DNA of 34,621 bases from Pseudanabaena mucicola FACHB-723 (GTDB taxonomy: Bacteria > Cyanobacteriota > Cyanobacteriia > Pseudanabaenales > Pseudanabaenaceae), in NCBI RefSeq assembly GCF_014696385.1, contig NZ_JACJQB010000036.1, positions 1-34,621 on the forward strand, read 5' to 3'. Below, in pieces: positions 7,250-16,544 of the stretch (positions are counted from its first letter, which is position 1; each line of letters starts with the position of its first letter). The translations under genes and the position numbers were made by a program. The notes under the pieces are model-generated. The model saw nothing but the letters and a program-made list of their open reading frames with translations, searched no databases and was not told the origin of the DNA.

Positions 7250-7915
7250 ATGGCGGTTAAGGTTAAATTTCTATGTTTTAGTATGGCGATTGCATCTAGC
7301 CTCTTCACTGCGATCGCTGTCGTTCCTGCTGCTCAAGCAAATAATGCTGGTGATACCACTAATCAAAAATTAGGGACAGTACGCCGCTTACCGAGTTTGC
7401 AAACAAGAGCGCGAACGCCATTACAGGCAGAAACCTTACACCTTGGAATGCTCGAAAAGCAGTTTTTTAACTATGCTAAGGACAACAACTGGGCGGCGAT
7501 TACGACAGTGCATCGCGATCAATATACAATGCACCAGTTACAACCAGGGGGCGAAGGTCTGTATGCCCTGCCCGATCGCAAATTAGTTTATGTCAGAGGT
7601 TTTACGGCGAATATTTATTTTGATCGCGATCGCCTCGTGGGAATTCGCCTAACTCCCGATAATCGTGATCGCCCACTCAATAAAACTGAATTGTTAAATC
7701 TGGTTAGGGCTTGGTTTCCTGACGATATGCTCAGTGTGATTTATCAAGTTGCGCCATCTGATCCCAGTCAGAGTATAGTCGAAACGCTAATTGGTACAAT
7801 ACCAAAGGCTTTTGAGCAGGATTTAGGAAAAGTAAGCTTGCCATTCTGTCGAGCGATTGTTTTTCCTGCCCCTGTTCCTGTCAATACGTTATCGATCTGT
7901 AATCCAAACCTATAG
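7250..7915 (+). CDS. Secreted protein of unknown function
   Basis: A 221-residue protein with a clear Sec signal peptide: a basic start (MAVKVKF), a hydrophobic core and a probable cut after PAAQA near residue 29. The mature part has no cysteine pairs of a known family and no repeats. It contains several Tyr/Phe-rich segments (KQFFNYAKDNNW, LVYVRGFTANIYFDRD) and a PFCRAIVFP segment near the C-terminus. I do not recognise a domain. It is probably periplasmic or thylakoid-lumenal. It lies 27 bases upstream of the trpS start on the same strand, so the two may share a transcript. A GGTGAG just before the ATG supports this start. Confidence 0.75.
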   Translation: MAVKVKFLCFSMAIASSLFTAIAVVPAAQANNAGDTTNQKLGTVRRLPSLQTRARTPLQAETLHLGMLEKQFFNYAKDNNWAAITTVHRDQYTMHQLQPGGEGLYALPDRKLVYVRGFTANIYFDRDRLVGIRLTPDNRDRPLNKTELLNLVRAWFPDDMLSVIYQVAPSDPSQSIVETLIGTIPKAFEQDLGKVSLPFCRAIVFPAPVPVNTLSICNPNL

Positions 7916-7942
7916 CGCTTGGCGCAACGCTTATCACTTCCC

Positions 7943-8941
7943 ATGCAAAAACGAGTTCTATCTGGTGTACAACCAACTGGCAATCTCCATATTGGCAACT
8001 ATTTGGGGGCAATTCGCAACTGGGTAGAGACTCAGGCTGACTATGAAAATTTCTTTTGTGTGGTTGATCTGCACGCAATCACCGTTCCCCACGATCCGAA
8101 ATCTCTTGCCAGTAACACCCGCGATATTGCTGCACTCTATATAGCCTGTGGTATTGACCCCCGCATTTCCACAATTTTTGTGCAGTCCCATGTCTCGGCT
8201 CATGCTGAACTCACATGGCTTCTCAATTGCATCACGCCGCTAAATTGGCTAGAGCGCATGATTCAGTTTAAAGAGAAAGCAATCAAGCAAGGCGAAAATG
8301 TTGGTGTGGGGCTGTTGGACTATCCTGTGCTGATGGCAGCCGATATTCTGTTATATCAAGCCGATCTTGTTCCTGTTGGAGAAGATCAGAAACAACATTT
8401 GGAATTGACGCGAGATATCGCAGGTCGATTTAATGACCAATTTCAATCAGTTTTGAAAGTTCCTGAACCGCTAATTCGGAAGGAAGGAGCAAGGGTGATG
8501 AGTCTCACTGATGGAACTAAAAAAATGTCAAAGTCTGATCCTTCCGAAATGAGTCGGATTCATTTATTAGATCGTCCCGATGAGATTGCGAAGAAGATCA
8601 AGAAGTGTAAGACCGATGCAATTCGGGAGTTAGCTTTTGATGATAGTGAACGCCCTGAAGCTAACAATTTACTTGGGCTTTATTGCATTTTTGCCAATAA
8701 AACCAAGGAAGAAGTCCAAGCAGAAGCGACAACATGGCGCGGTTGGGGTGACTTTAAAAATGTGTTGACCGATGCGGCGATCGCCCATCTTCAGCCAATT
8801 CAAACTAAATATGATGAAGTGGTCAAGGAGTCTGGCTATCTAGATCGCATTTTAAAAGAAGGCCGCGAAAAAGCGTCAGCAACTGCTTTTAAAACCCTCA
8901 ATGCGGTCAAAGATGCAATGGGTTATTTACCACCTCTGTAA
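7943..8941 (+). CDS. trpS: Tryptophanyl-tRNA synthetase
   Basis: This class Ic aminoacyl-tRNA synthetase charges tRNA-Trp. I start it at the ATG at 7943 (MQKRVLSGVQPTGNLHIGNY), giving 332 residues, the usual length. The open frame reaches back to a TTG at 7919, but those extra residues are not family-like. The class I signatures are HIGN (16-19) and KMSKS (194-198). DLHAITVPHDP and the GLLDYPVLMAADILLYQ helix are also typical of bacterial TrpRS. All motifs are intact. Confidence 0.96.
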   Translation: MQKRVLSGVQPTGNLHIGNYLGAIRNWVETQADYENFFCVVDLHAITVPHDPKSLASNTRDIAALYIACGIDPRISTIFVQSHVSAHAELTWLLNCITPLNWLERMIQFKEKAIKQGENVGVGLLDYPVLMAADILLYQADLVPVGEDQKQHLELTRDIAGRFNDQFQSVLKVPEPLIRKEGARVMSLTDGTKKMSKSDPSEMSRIHLLDRPDEIAKKIKKCKTDAIRELAFDDSERPEANNLLGLYCIFANKTKEEVQAEATTWRGWGDFKNVLTDAAIAHLQPIQTKYDEVVKESGYLDRILKEGREKASATAFKTLNAVKDAMGYLPPL

Positions 8942-8956
8942 CTTGAGAACTATCTT

Positions 8957-9007
8957 GGTTATTTGCGATCGCAGTCTGCTGTAATGACACTGCGATCGCA
9001 AATAACC
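8957..9007. terminator. HIP1-containing hairpin after trpS
   Basis: 19-bp perfect arms (8957-8975 with 8989-9007) each contain a GCGATCGC octamer, with a 13-base loop. It begins 16 bases after the trpS stop. Two further HIP1 octamers follow before 9070. Confidence 0.6.
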
Positions 9008-9066
9008 ATAATTCCACAAAACAAGCGATCGCACCTCAACAAACCAACAACATCAAAAAGCGATCG

Positions 9067-9486
9067 CTATTTCAATAAACGAATAAATCCTGCTTGTTCA
9101 AAATGATGATCGTTTGTTAGAGATTCGGTGATTTTGCAATCTTGCATGACAATGAAACTGGAACAATCCACTAGACTCCATTCTTTATCTTGTCTGTTGA
9201 TTAAGAGTTCCCATGCTTTTGTATCTATTTCTTTGCTGATATGAATAACTTCTACATAGGGAGAAGTTTTTAGGCTTTGGATAAAAGCGATCACTTTTGG
9301 TCTAGGGATGCGAAGAGGACTATAAAGTAGTGCCACAAGCTCAGTGATGATATAGCTTGTCGTGATAATTTTATGTTTTTGAGAGCGCGCATTTTGATAT
9401 GCTTTCGCACTGAGAAGGTGAAAAGGCTGGCTGATATCAATTAGGTTTGCCCAGCCTGACGTATCGACAAATAGCTCAGGCTTCAT
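9067..9486 (-). CDS. PIN-domain ribonuclease-like protein, third gene of an RloA/RloB operon
   Basis: The 139-residue protein has the PIN fold acidic residues: D8 in FVDTSGW, E49 in ITELVAL, D107 in SLVDCSS and D126 in TNDHHFEQAGF. That is a complete metal-binding set, so it should be a nuclease of the VapC superfamily. Its start codon overlaps the last 11 bases of the rloB-like gene, which indicates translational coupling. No antitoxin-sized gene lies beside it. If it is a toxin, control would have to come from the RloA/RloB proteins or from elsewhere. It may instead be an effector of the upstream ATPase-TOPRIM pair. VapC-type toxin from a broken pair is the alternative. Confidence 0.85.
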   Translation of the reverse strand: MKPELFVDTSGWANLIDISQPFHLLSAKAYQNARSQKHKIITTSYIITELVALLYSPLRIPRPKVIAFIQSLKTSPYVEVIHISKEIDTKAWELLINRQDKEWSLVDCSSFIVMQDCKITESLTNDHHFEQAGFIRLLK

Positions 9487-10240
9487 GATTTTCTAGTAAT
9501 TCTTGTCCAAGATAGTGATCGTGATTTTCGCCCCAGTCGGTAATGTCGCTACGAAAAGTGCCAATAAAATCTGCTAGAGGATCATCAGCACAATTCTTGA
9601 TACTTTGCTCTAATAATAAATTTGAGGAGGGAATAAACTTATTAAGCTCCTGGACTAGTAAATGTACAGTTGTGGATGGATTATTCTTAACTGGAGTTTG
9701 AGAATCATATTGTTTTAGTAAGTTTTTTGCATTTTTAATAGCGATAGATTGCTTGTCTATTAACTCATCATAAATATCTTCACTATTTTTCTTATATTTG
9801 TGTCCAAGTAGACCATCTAATTTCTTGATGTAATCACTTCTAGGTATGCCACTGTTAAGAAATTCAAAGTGAAGAACATACCATAGCTCAAACGCTTCAT
9901 TAGAATAAGCTACCTTAATTTCTTGAATTTTAGAATTTGCGATCGCATTATTAAAGTCTTCAGCAGTCCAGTCATCTCGATCAAAAACACACCATACTTG
10001 ATCATAATATCCTTCCTCTTTCTGTTCTATTATTTTTTTTGTGCTGTTGACTAATTTGCTAGGATTTTGTCCTAACCCCCTTATATCTACCACATCCTTG
10101 GGGACAGGAAAGGCTTCAAAATATTTTGGCTCAGTTTTTTCTCCTTCGCACACAATCAAGAAATTCTGTCTAAGTTCTCTAGTGTCAATTTTTCTAGATG
10201 AATAGCCGCGAGAATCCACCTTCCTTTTAGCCATTAGCAT
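9476..10240 (-). CDS. rloB: RloB-like protein with TOPRIM-like acidic motifs
   Basis: A 254-residue RloB-family protein. The N-terminal part carries LIVCEGEKTEPKYF (E32), corresponding to the conserved glutamate motif of TOPRIM nucleases. VFDRDDW (D87, D89) corresponds to the DxD motif. SNEAFELWYVLHFE around 113-126 is typical of RloB. RloB proteins pair with AAA ATPases of the RloA type near restriction and defence loci. By analogy with the AAA15 plus TOPRIM pairs of PARIS-like systems, I infer a nuclease effector. Its start overlaps the rloA-like stop by 14 bases, or 8 if the second ATG at 10234 is used. It overlaps the PIN gene by 11 bases. Confidence 0.85.
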   Translation of the reverse strand: MLMAKRKVDSRGYSSRKIDTRELRQNFLIVCEGEKTEPKYFEAFPVPKDVVDIRGLGQNPSKLVNSTKKIIEQKEEGYYDQVWCVFDRDDWTAEDFNNAIANSKIQEIKVAYSNEAFELWYVLHFEFLNSGIPRSDYIKKLDGLLGHKYKKNSEDIYDELIDKQSIAIKNAKNLLKQYDSQTPVKNNPSTTVHLLVQELNKFIPSSNLLLEQSIKNCADDPLADFIGTFRSDITDWGENHDHYLGQELLENHEA

Positions 10241-11513
10241 CCACCAAATTATTTAAGCTCCTAATATATGGAATTGCTCCATATTTACCTTTGATATAGT
10301 CACTTTCAAAAGATGCGTCATTGCGGACTTTATATTCTACTAATGAGTAAACTGATGTTGATCCATATCTATTTTTCTCAGTAAACCAAACTTGATCCCT
10401 ACGGAAAAGTTTATTACTGAGTAAATTAGTATCGTGTGTCATAAAAACAAGTTGAGCATTATTAGGATTGCCTTCTTTGGAGTTAAACATTTCTACAATT
10501 GCAAGGCTAAGTTTAGGATGAAGCCTTGCGTCAAACTCATCAATGATCAACACCTTACCATTTTTTAAAGTGTCAATAAGAGGTCCTGCTAGAGAGAATA
10601 TTTTTTGAGTGCCTTCAGATTCATCATTTATATCAAATAGCTCATTAGATATAAAAATACCTTCTTCGTTAAACTTTTTATGTATAGTTTGTACTGAAGT
10701 TGCTTTACCTCCATCGCTATTTTTTAAAATAAATTTTTTTATTTCATCTGGTATTTCACGCGGTAAAGATTCAACATCGATATCATGTTCTTCCAATTTC
10801 AGTTCATCAAATCCTAATCCTAATTTTTTTAGGAAATTGAGAATTGATAATTCATTATTACTTTCCTTTAAACACTGGACTGTATACCCTCTATAACCAT
10901 CATCAGCTAAACCAGATATGAGGTTTATATTATTTATTAGAAAAGTTAATATTTTTTCTGCTATTTCAACACTAAACTGAGCAGAGACAGAGAGAAAAAG
11001 TGCATTTGGCCTTGTTTTTTGTTGAATTCCATCAGCTTTATATGTTTTAGCTACTGTAAAGCTATCAGCTTTACGTTCAAAAAGCCTAGTCTCTCTTAGC
11101 TTTGGAACATAAAATAACCATTCAGATAAAACTTCATTACGATTTGCTTCAAAACCATATCTGTACTTCTTTTGATCCATTAAGAACGAAATTTCAAAAA
11201 AGCTTGGTTTGGAATCAGTATCATTACTGAGCTTAAACTGCTCAACTTTTATTTTCTCTGAAATTTGAGTTTCTTTAGATGAATTAATCATAAACCATCT
11301 CATAAAACCCAAAGCTTTCGCTAAGTTGCTTTTTCCACTAGCATTCGCACCATAGATTGCGGCAGTTTTAAGTAGTGTAAGATCATCATCTACGGTAAAA
11401 ACATTGTTTTCGTCAAGAGATTTATCTTTTGACACAATATTAGCCGCTACCATACTAAAGGTAGCTATTTCCTTAAATGATCTATAATTTCCAACCCTGA
11501 ACTCTATAAGCAT
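10227..11513 (-). CDS. rloA: AAA15-type ATPase, RloA-like
   Basis: I start at the ATG at 11513 (MLIEFRVGNYRSF), giving 428 residues. The open frame extends to 11618, but that segment runs into the gltB terminator and is not family-like. Walker A is GANASGKS (55-62). The signature-like SEGTQ is at 299-303. Walker B is VLIIDEFD with D325 and E326, and the switch histidine is H360 in FMTHD. This layout is that of ABC/SMC-like AAA15 ATPases (COG1106). In defence systems such ATPases sense infection and control a partner nuclease. The gene is visibly AT-rich compared with its flanks and heads a three-gene overlapping operon with rloB and a PIN nuclease. Confidence 0.85.
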   Translation of the reverse strand: MLIEFRVGNYRSFKEIATFSMVAANIVSKDKSLDENNVFTVDDDLTLLKTAAIYGANASGKSNLAKALGFMRWFMINSSKETQISEKIKVEQFKLSNDTDSKPSFFEISFLMDQKKYRYGFEANRNEVLSEWLFYVPKLRETRLFERKADSFTVAKTYKADGIQQKTRPNALFLSVSAQFSVEIAEKILTFLINNINLISGLADDGYRGYTVQCLKESNNELSILNFLKKLGLGFDELKLEEHDIDVESLPREIPDEIKKFILKNSDGGKATSVQTIHKKFNEEGIFISNELFDINDESEGTQKIFSLAGPLIDTLKNGKVLIIDEFDARLHPKLSLAIVEMFNSKEGNPNNAQLVFMTHDTNLLSNKLFRRDQVWFTEKNRYGSTSVYSLVEYKVRNDASFESDYIKGKYGAIPYIRSLNNLVDANG

Positions 11514-11607
11514 TGGAGATTTATTAACCTTAAAATATAAATTTGTGAAAAAAACTCTCAAAATTACTTTAAGGCTAAAGGTGTTCGGCGTATATGTCAA
11601 GTCTTGA

Positions 11608-11644
11608 ACAAAAAACAAGGGGTTTAAGCCCCCTTGTTTTTTGT
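11608..11644 (-). terminator. gltB terminator
   Basis: 15-bp perfect arms (11608-11622 with 11630-11644). On the minus strand a GGGG/CCCC core is followed by a T-rich arm, just 3 bases past the gltB stop. This is a good intrinsic terminator. The promoter for the rlo operon must lie between 11514 and about 11607. Confidence 0.75.
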
Positions 11645-11647
11645 CAA

Positions 11648-14600
11648 TTAGCTGCCGCCAATGCGGGCGACATCGCGGGAGTTAGCTTCAAAGGCAGCGT
11701 TGAGAGCATCATCGCCACTCAAACCATCCTCTAATGCTTCCTTAATCGCTTGCAATACCCGCTTGTAATCCTTCGGCATTACCTTCACGAATTTAGGAAC
11801 ACTCGCATTCCAATCAGCGAGAACCTTCGCACCCTTAGCACTCTCCGTATAGTCAACGTGCTGTTGAATCAACTGCTTCAGATCTTTGATTTCTTCGGGA
11901 TCTTCGAGTTTCTCTAAGCCGACCATTGAGGTATTGCAACGGGTTGCGAAATCGCCAGACTCATCGAGAATATAGGCAACACCACCACTCATACCTGCGG
12001 CGAAGTTCCGTCCTGTTAGACCGAGAACGACGACTTTTCCACCAGTCATATATTCGCAACCATGATCGCCGATGCCTTCGACTACAGCATTTACGCCAGA
12101 GTTCCGCACGCAGAATCGTTCACCAGCGATGCCGCGAATGTAGGCTTCGCCACTAGTTGCGCCATAGAAAGCGACGTTACCTGCAATGATGTTCTCTTCG
12201 GCGACAAAGGTAGAAGCTTTGTGGGGATAGAGAATGATCTTACCGCCGCTTAGACCTTTGCCGAGGTAGTCGTTAGTATCGCCTTCCAGTTCCATCGTTA
12301 CACCAGAGGGAACGAATGCACCGAAGCTTTGACCAGCCGTACCTTGGAAATGCAGATGTACGGTGTCATCAGGCAATCCTTCCCAATGGCGTTTGGTGAT
12401 TTCGTTACCAAGGATAGTTCCGACTGCGCGATTGATATTTTTAATGGGAACTGTGGCATGGACAGGTTCACCATCAACGATTGCTGCTTGACATAAATCT
12501 AATAATACAGTCATGTCGAGGGACTTGTCTAAACCATGATCCTGTGGGATTTGGGCATAGCGTCCGACATCTTCACCAACTTCGGGCTGATAGAGAATCT
12601 TGGAGAAGTCTAAGCCTTTCGCTTTCCAATGCTCGACGGCTTGCTTGGCTTCGAGGACATCGGTACGACCGACCATTTCATCGAGAGTGCGGAAGCCTAA
12701 CTGTGCCATCAGTTCACGTACTTCTTGAGCGATGAAGGTCATGAAGTTGACGGTGTGGGCGGGATCGCCTGTGAATTTCTCACGCAATTGCGGATCTTGG
12801 GTGGCGACTCCGACTGGGCAGGTGTTGAGATGGCAAACGCGCATCATGATACAGCCAAGGGTGACAAGGGGAGCAGTGGCAAATCCAAATTCCTCTGCAC
12901 CAAGTAGAGCCGCGATCACGACATCACGACCTGTTTTCATTTGTCCATCGGTTTCTACAACGATGCGGCTGCGGAGGTTGTTGAGAACGAGGGTTTGGTG
13001 GGTTTCCGCGAGTCCGAGTTCCCAAGGTAAGCCTGCGTGCTTGATCGAAGTTTGGGGGGATGCGCCTGTGCCACCGTCGTAGCCTGAGATCAGCACCACA
13101 TCAGCATGGGCTTTAGACACGCCTGCGGCGATCGTGCCAACACCAACTTCCGAAACTAGCTTAACGCTGATACGGGCGGCGCGATTGGCATTTTTGAGGT
13201 CATGAATCAACTCGGCGAGGTCTTCGATGGAGTAGATGTCATGGTGAGGAGGTGGCGAAATCAAGCCCACACCGGGGGTGGAGTGACGGACTTTGGCAAT
13301 CCAAGGATAGACTTTCTTGCCAGGAAGTTGTCCGCCTTCCCCTGGCTTTGCGCCCTGCGCCATTTTGATTTGAATCTCTTTGGCTTGGGAGAGATAGAGG
13401 CTAGTTACACCGAAACGTCCAGAGGCAACCTGTTTGATGGCGCTATTTTTGGAATCACCTTGCTCGTTTGTCCATGTGTAGCGATCGGGATCTTCGCCAC
13501 CTTCGCCTGTGTTGGATTTACCGCCAATACGATTCATAGCGATCGCTAAAGCTTCATGGGCTTCCTTAGAGATCGAACCATAGCTCATTGCGCCAGTTTT
13601 GAATCGGCGGAGAATGCTTTCAATAGGTTCTACTTCCTCAATGGGAATTGATTCGCGAGATTTGAAATCAAGCAAGCCACGGAGGGTGAAATGCTGTTGG
13701 TTCTGCTCGTTGACTAGAGAGGAGTATTTCTTGAACTGCTCATAATTTCCTTCACGCACAGCCTTTTGCAAAGCATGGATGGTTTCAGGACTGAACAAGT
13801 GGGCTTCGCCTTCCTTGCGCCATTGGTATTCGCCACCGACATCGAGAGTATTACCACTAGCGGGACGGTCGGGGAAAGCATGGGTATGACGAGCGATCGC
13901 TTCTTTAGCGATTACTTCCAAGTTAGCCCCTTCAATGCGGGAGGCTGTCCAAGTGAAGTATTGCTTGATCACTTCTTGATTCAAGCCAACGGCTTCAAAG
14001 ATTTGAGCGCCGCGATAGCTTTGGATCGTGGAAATACCAATTTTAGAAGCAACCTTAGTTACACCCTTAGTGGCTGACTTGATGTAGTTCTTGACCGCAG
14101 TTTTGTAGTCAACATTCACGAGCAAGCCTTGCTTGATCATGTCATTGATACTTTCAAAGGCGAGATAAGGATTGATCGCCCCGCAACCATAGCCAATCAA
14201 GAGCGCAAAGTGATGGACTTCTCTAGGTTCGCCCGATTCGAGAACGAGTCCGACTCGAGTACGGGTTCCTGTGCGGATGAGATGGTGATGTAAGCCTGAT
14301 ACCGCCAATAATGCTGGGATTGGGGCATGGTCAGGATTTACACCCCGATCGCTTAAAATCAAAATATTCACACCATCGGCGATCGATTTATCAGCCTTAG
14401 CACAAATCTCAGTAATTGCTGCTTCTAATCCAGATACACCAGACTTAGGAGCAAACAGAGTGGAAAGTGTAACTGATTTAAAACCACCTTCATTAATATG
14501 CTTCAACTTCGCAAGTTCAGCATCACTGAGAATGGGAGTCTTTAGCTCGATCAAGTGACAGCTTTCTGGTTCAGGTTTGAGCAAATTTCGTTCTGCGCCA

Positions 14601-16240
14601 ATGGTCGTCTCTGCGGAAGTAATAATTTCTTCGCGAATGGAGTCAATTGGAGGATTCGTGACCTGTGCAAATAGCTGTTGGAAATAATCGTAGAGAAGTT
14701 TGGGACGATTAGAAAGAACGGCTAAAGGAGCATCATTACCCATTGCTCCTACAGCTTCCACGCCATCACGAGCCATTGGGGTTAACAGCAAGCGCAAGTC
14801 TTCAAAGGAATAACCAAACGCCATTTGCTTCTGGGTTAAAGGTGTTGCTTCTGGCTCACTAGCTATGCCATCCTTGAGACTGGCGATTTCTACCATATGC
14901 TGATTAATCCATTCGCGGTAGGGATGCTCGGTCGCAATTTGATGCTTGATCTCTTCATCAGCAACAATCCGACCTTCCTGCATATTTACCAGAAACATGC
15001 GTCCAGGTTGCAAGCGCCCCTTAGATTCGATGCGTTCGGGTTCAATTTGTAATACCCCTGCTTCCGAGGCGAAGATGACTAAATCATCCTTGGTGACGTA
15101 ATAGCGCGAAGGACGTAAACCATTGCGATCCAAGACTGCGCCGATCATCGTGCCATCAGTGAAAGCGATCGAGGCGGGACCATCCCAAGGTTCCATCAAG
15201 CAGGAATGGTATTCATAAAATGCTTTCTTCTCATCACTCATGGACTCATGGGCTGTCCAAGGCTCAGGAATCATCATCATCATCGCATGAGGTAGCGATC
15301 GCCCTGCCAGCACCAACAATTCCAACGCATTATCAAAAATCGTCGAATCGCTACCTTCGATGTTAATGACTGGCTTGATTTTGGAAATATCATCACCAAA
15401 CAAATCCGACTCAAACATCGACTGACGAGCGATCATCCAGTTGGTATTACCGCGCAGAGTATTAATTTCACCATTGTGGGCAATGTAGCGGTAGGGGTGC
15501 GATCGCTCCCAACTGGGGAAAGTATTCGTACTAAAGCGAGAGTGAACCAGAGCCAGAGCGCTCTCCATGTCGGGATCACGCAAATCATGGGCGTAGTACA
15601 TTCCCACTTGTGCCGTCATCAACATCCCTTTATAAACAATCGTGCGACAGGAAAGGCTAGAAGGATACCAGTAAGGATCAACGTTCGCGGCGCGAATGGC
15701 GGTATGGGCAAGTTTACGCAGTACAAATAATTTGCGATCAAAGGCGAGATCATCTGCAAGATCGGGCGATCGCTGAATAAATACCTGCTGCATGAAAGGT
15801 TCGCTAGACTGAGCGGTTGCTCCCAAAGATGAGTTATCGGTGGGTACATCACGCCAACCTAAAACTTTTAAGCCTTCAGATTCAACTAATTTTTCAAAAG
15901 CTTGTCTACCATTTTTGCGAGATGCGGGATCAGGAGAGGCATAAACCATGCCCACCCCATACTGCCCAACTTCGGGCAAGGTAATATTTGCTGCTGCCGC
16001 TACTTTCACCAAAAACTTGTGGGGAATCTGCATCAAAATCCCCGCACCGTCACCTGTATTCGTTTCGCAACCGCACGCGCCGCGATGTTCCAAGTTTTCC
16101 AAAATCGTCAAACCCTGTTCAACGATCGCATGGGATTTTTTTCCTGACTTATGGACGATAAATCCAACTCCACAAGCGTCGTGTTCAAACTGTGGATCGT
16201 ACAAACCTTGCTTTACGGGCAGTGCGTTGCTATTCATCAT
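11648..16240 (-). CDS. gltB: Glutamate synthase, large subunit, ferredoxin-dependent type
   Basis: A 1530-residue GOGAT that makes two glutamates from glutamine and 2-oxoglutarate. In order: a short propeptide ending before the catalytic N-terminal cysteine C23 (HDACGVGF), glutaminase domain to about residue 450, central domain, FMN/2-oxoglutarate barrel with [13 protein letters not shown] and [16 protein letters not shown], the [3Fe-4S] cysteine cluster in [12 protein letters not shown] (around 1130), and the C-terminal beta-helix (about 1270-1490). No small subunit (gltD) is adjacent. With the cyanobacterial context this favours the ferredoxin enzyme (also called gltS or glsF). Domain order is complete with no break. 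Two ATGs stand in tandem at the start, and neither has a clear ribosome site. Confidence 0.95.
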   Translation of the reverse strand: MMNSNALPVKQGLYDPQFEHDACGVGFIVHKSGKKSHAIVEQGLTILENLEHRGACGCETNTGDGAGILMQIPHKFLVKVAAAANITLPEVGQYGVGMVYASPDPASRKNGRQAFEKLVESEGLKVLGWRDVPTDNSSLGATAQSSEPFMQQVFIQRSPDLADDLAFDRKLFVLRKLAHTAIRAANVDPYWYPSSLSCRTIVYKGMLMTAQVGMYYAHDLRDPDMESALALVHSRFSTNTFPSWERSHPYRYIAHNGEINTLRGNTNWMIARQSMFESDLFGDDISKIKPVINIEGSDSTIFDNALELLVLAGRSLPHAMMMMIPEPWTAHESMSDEKKAFYEYHSCLMEPWDGPASIAFTDGTMIGAVLDRNGLRPSRYYVTKDDLVIFASEAGVLQIEPERIESKGRLQPGRMFLVNMQEGRIVADEEIKHQIATEHPYREWINQHMVEIASLKDGIASEPEATPLTQKQMAFGYSFEDLRLLLTPMARDGVEAVGAMGNDAPLAVLSNRPKLLYDYFQQLFAQVTNPPIDSIREEIITSAETTIGAERNLLKPEPESCHLIELKTPILSDAELAKLKHINEGGFKSVTLSTLFAPKSGVSGLEAAITEICAKADKSIADGVNILILSDRGVNPDHAPIPALLAVSGLHHHLIRTGTRTRVGLVLESGEPREVHHFALLIGYGCGAINPYLAFESINDMIKQGLLVNVDYKTAVKNYIKSATKGVTKVASKIGISTIQSYRGAQIFEAVGLNQEVIKQYFTWTASRIEGANLEVIAKEAIARHTHAFPDRPASGNTLDVGGEYQWRKEGEAHLFSPETIHALQKAVREGNYEQFKKYSSLVNEQNQQHFTLRGLLDFKSRESIPIEEVEPIESILRRFKTGAMSYGSISKEAHEALAIAMNRIGGKSNTGEGGEDPDRYTWTNEQGDSKNSAIKQVASGRFGVTSLYLSQAKEIQIKMAQGAKPGEGGQLPGKKVYPWIAKVRHSTPGVGLISPPPHHDIYSIEDLAELIHDLKNANRAARISVKLVSEVGVGTIAAGVSKAHADVVLISGYDGGTGASPQTSIKHAGLPWELGLAETHQTLVLNNLRSRIVVETDGQMKTGRDVVIAALLGAEEFGFATAPLVTLGCIMMRVCHLNTCPVGVATQDPQLREKFTGDPAHTVNFMTFIAQEVRELMAQLGFRTLDEMVGRTDVLEAKQAVEHWKAKGLDFSKILYQPEVGEDVGRYAQIPQDHGLDKSLDMTVLLDLCQAAIVDGEPVHATVPIKNINRAVGTILGNEITKRHWEGLPDDTVHLHFQGTAGQSFGAFVPSGVTMELEGDTNDYLGKGLSGGKIILYPHKASTFVAEENIIAGNVAFYGATSGEAYIRGIAGERFCVRNSGVNAVVEGIGDHGCEYMTGGKVVVLGLTGRNFAAGMSGGVAYILDESGDFATRCNTSMVGLEKLEDPEEIKDLKQLIQQHVDYTESAKGAKVLADWNASVPKFVKVMPKDYKRVLQAIKEALEDGLSGDDALNAAFEANSRDVARIGGS

Positions 16241-16544
16241 GGACGGAAAAGGTATGATATTTGATGGATTATGGTAGCTCGCACGTAATCAAAAGGTTAC
16301 GGGGGCTACATTGGATTGTACTCATAAATTTATGTCTTAGGTGGGATGTCTTAATGAAATGATCATATCAAGTGATAATTGTGGGGAGTTTCGGTTAATT
16401 TAGCTACCAAATTGATGACTTAGGGGAACTGTTAGTCATGGGGTGGTCAATCGCGTAAATTGAGCAAATAATTACGGACTCGTTTTTTCGGTTAGGATCG
16501 CTTTATGATGGTGAAAATTTAGCATTTCAAAATGCAGCTTTTGT
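16241..16544. other. Divergent intergenic region between gltB and an adenylate cyclase gene
   Basis: 304 bases hold the promoters of both divergent genes. The only symmetrical element I see is GTAA-N8-TTAC at 16285-16300, with spacing unlike a normal NtcA site (GTA-N8-TAC). No hairpin, small ORF or RNA gene is evident. Confidence 0.5.

Noticed and set aside
11514-11618. N-terminal extension of the RloA-like ORF
   Set aside because: It runs into the gltB terminator and does not resemble the family. The protein starts naturally at MLIEFRVGNYRSF.
11926-16277. Many plus-strand ORFs of 60-116 codons opposite gltB
   Set aside because: All are antisense to a well-supported gene, with no ribosome sites or family likeness.
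16285-16300. Possible NtcA site upstream of gltB
   Set aside because: Spacing is GTA-N10-TAC rather than N8, and no -10 box is at the expected distance.
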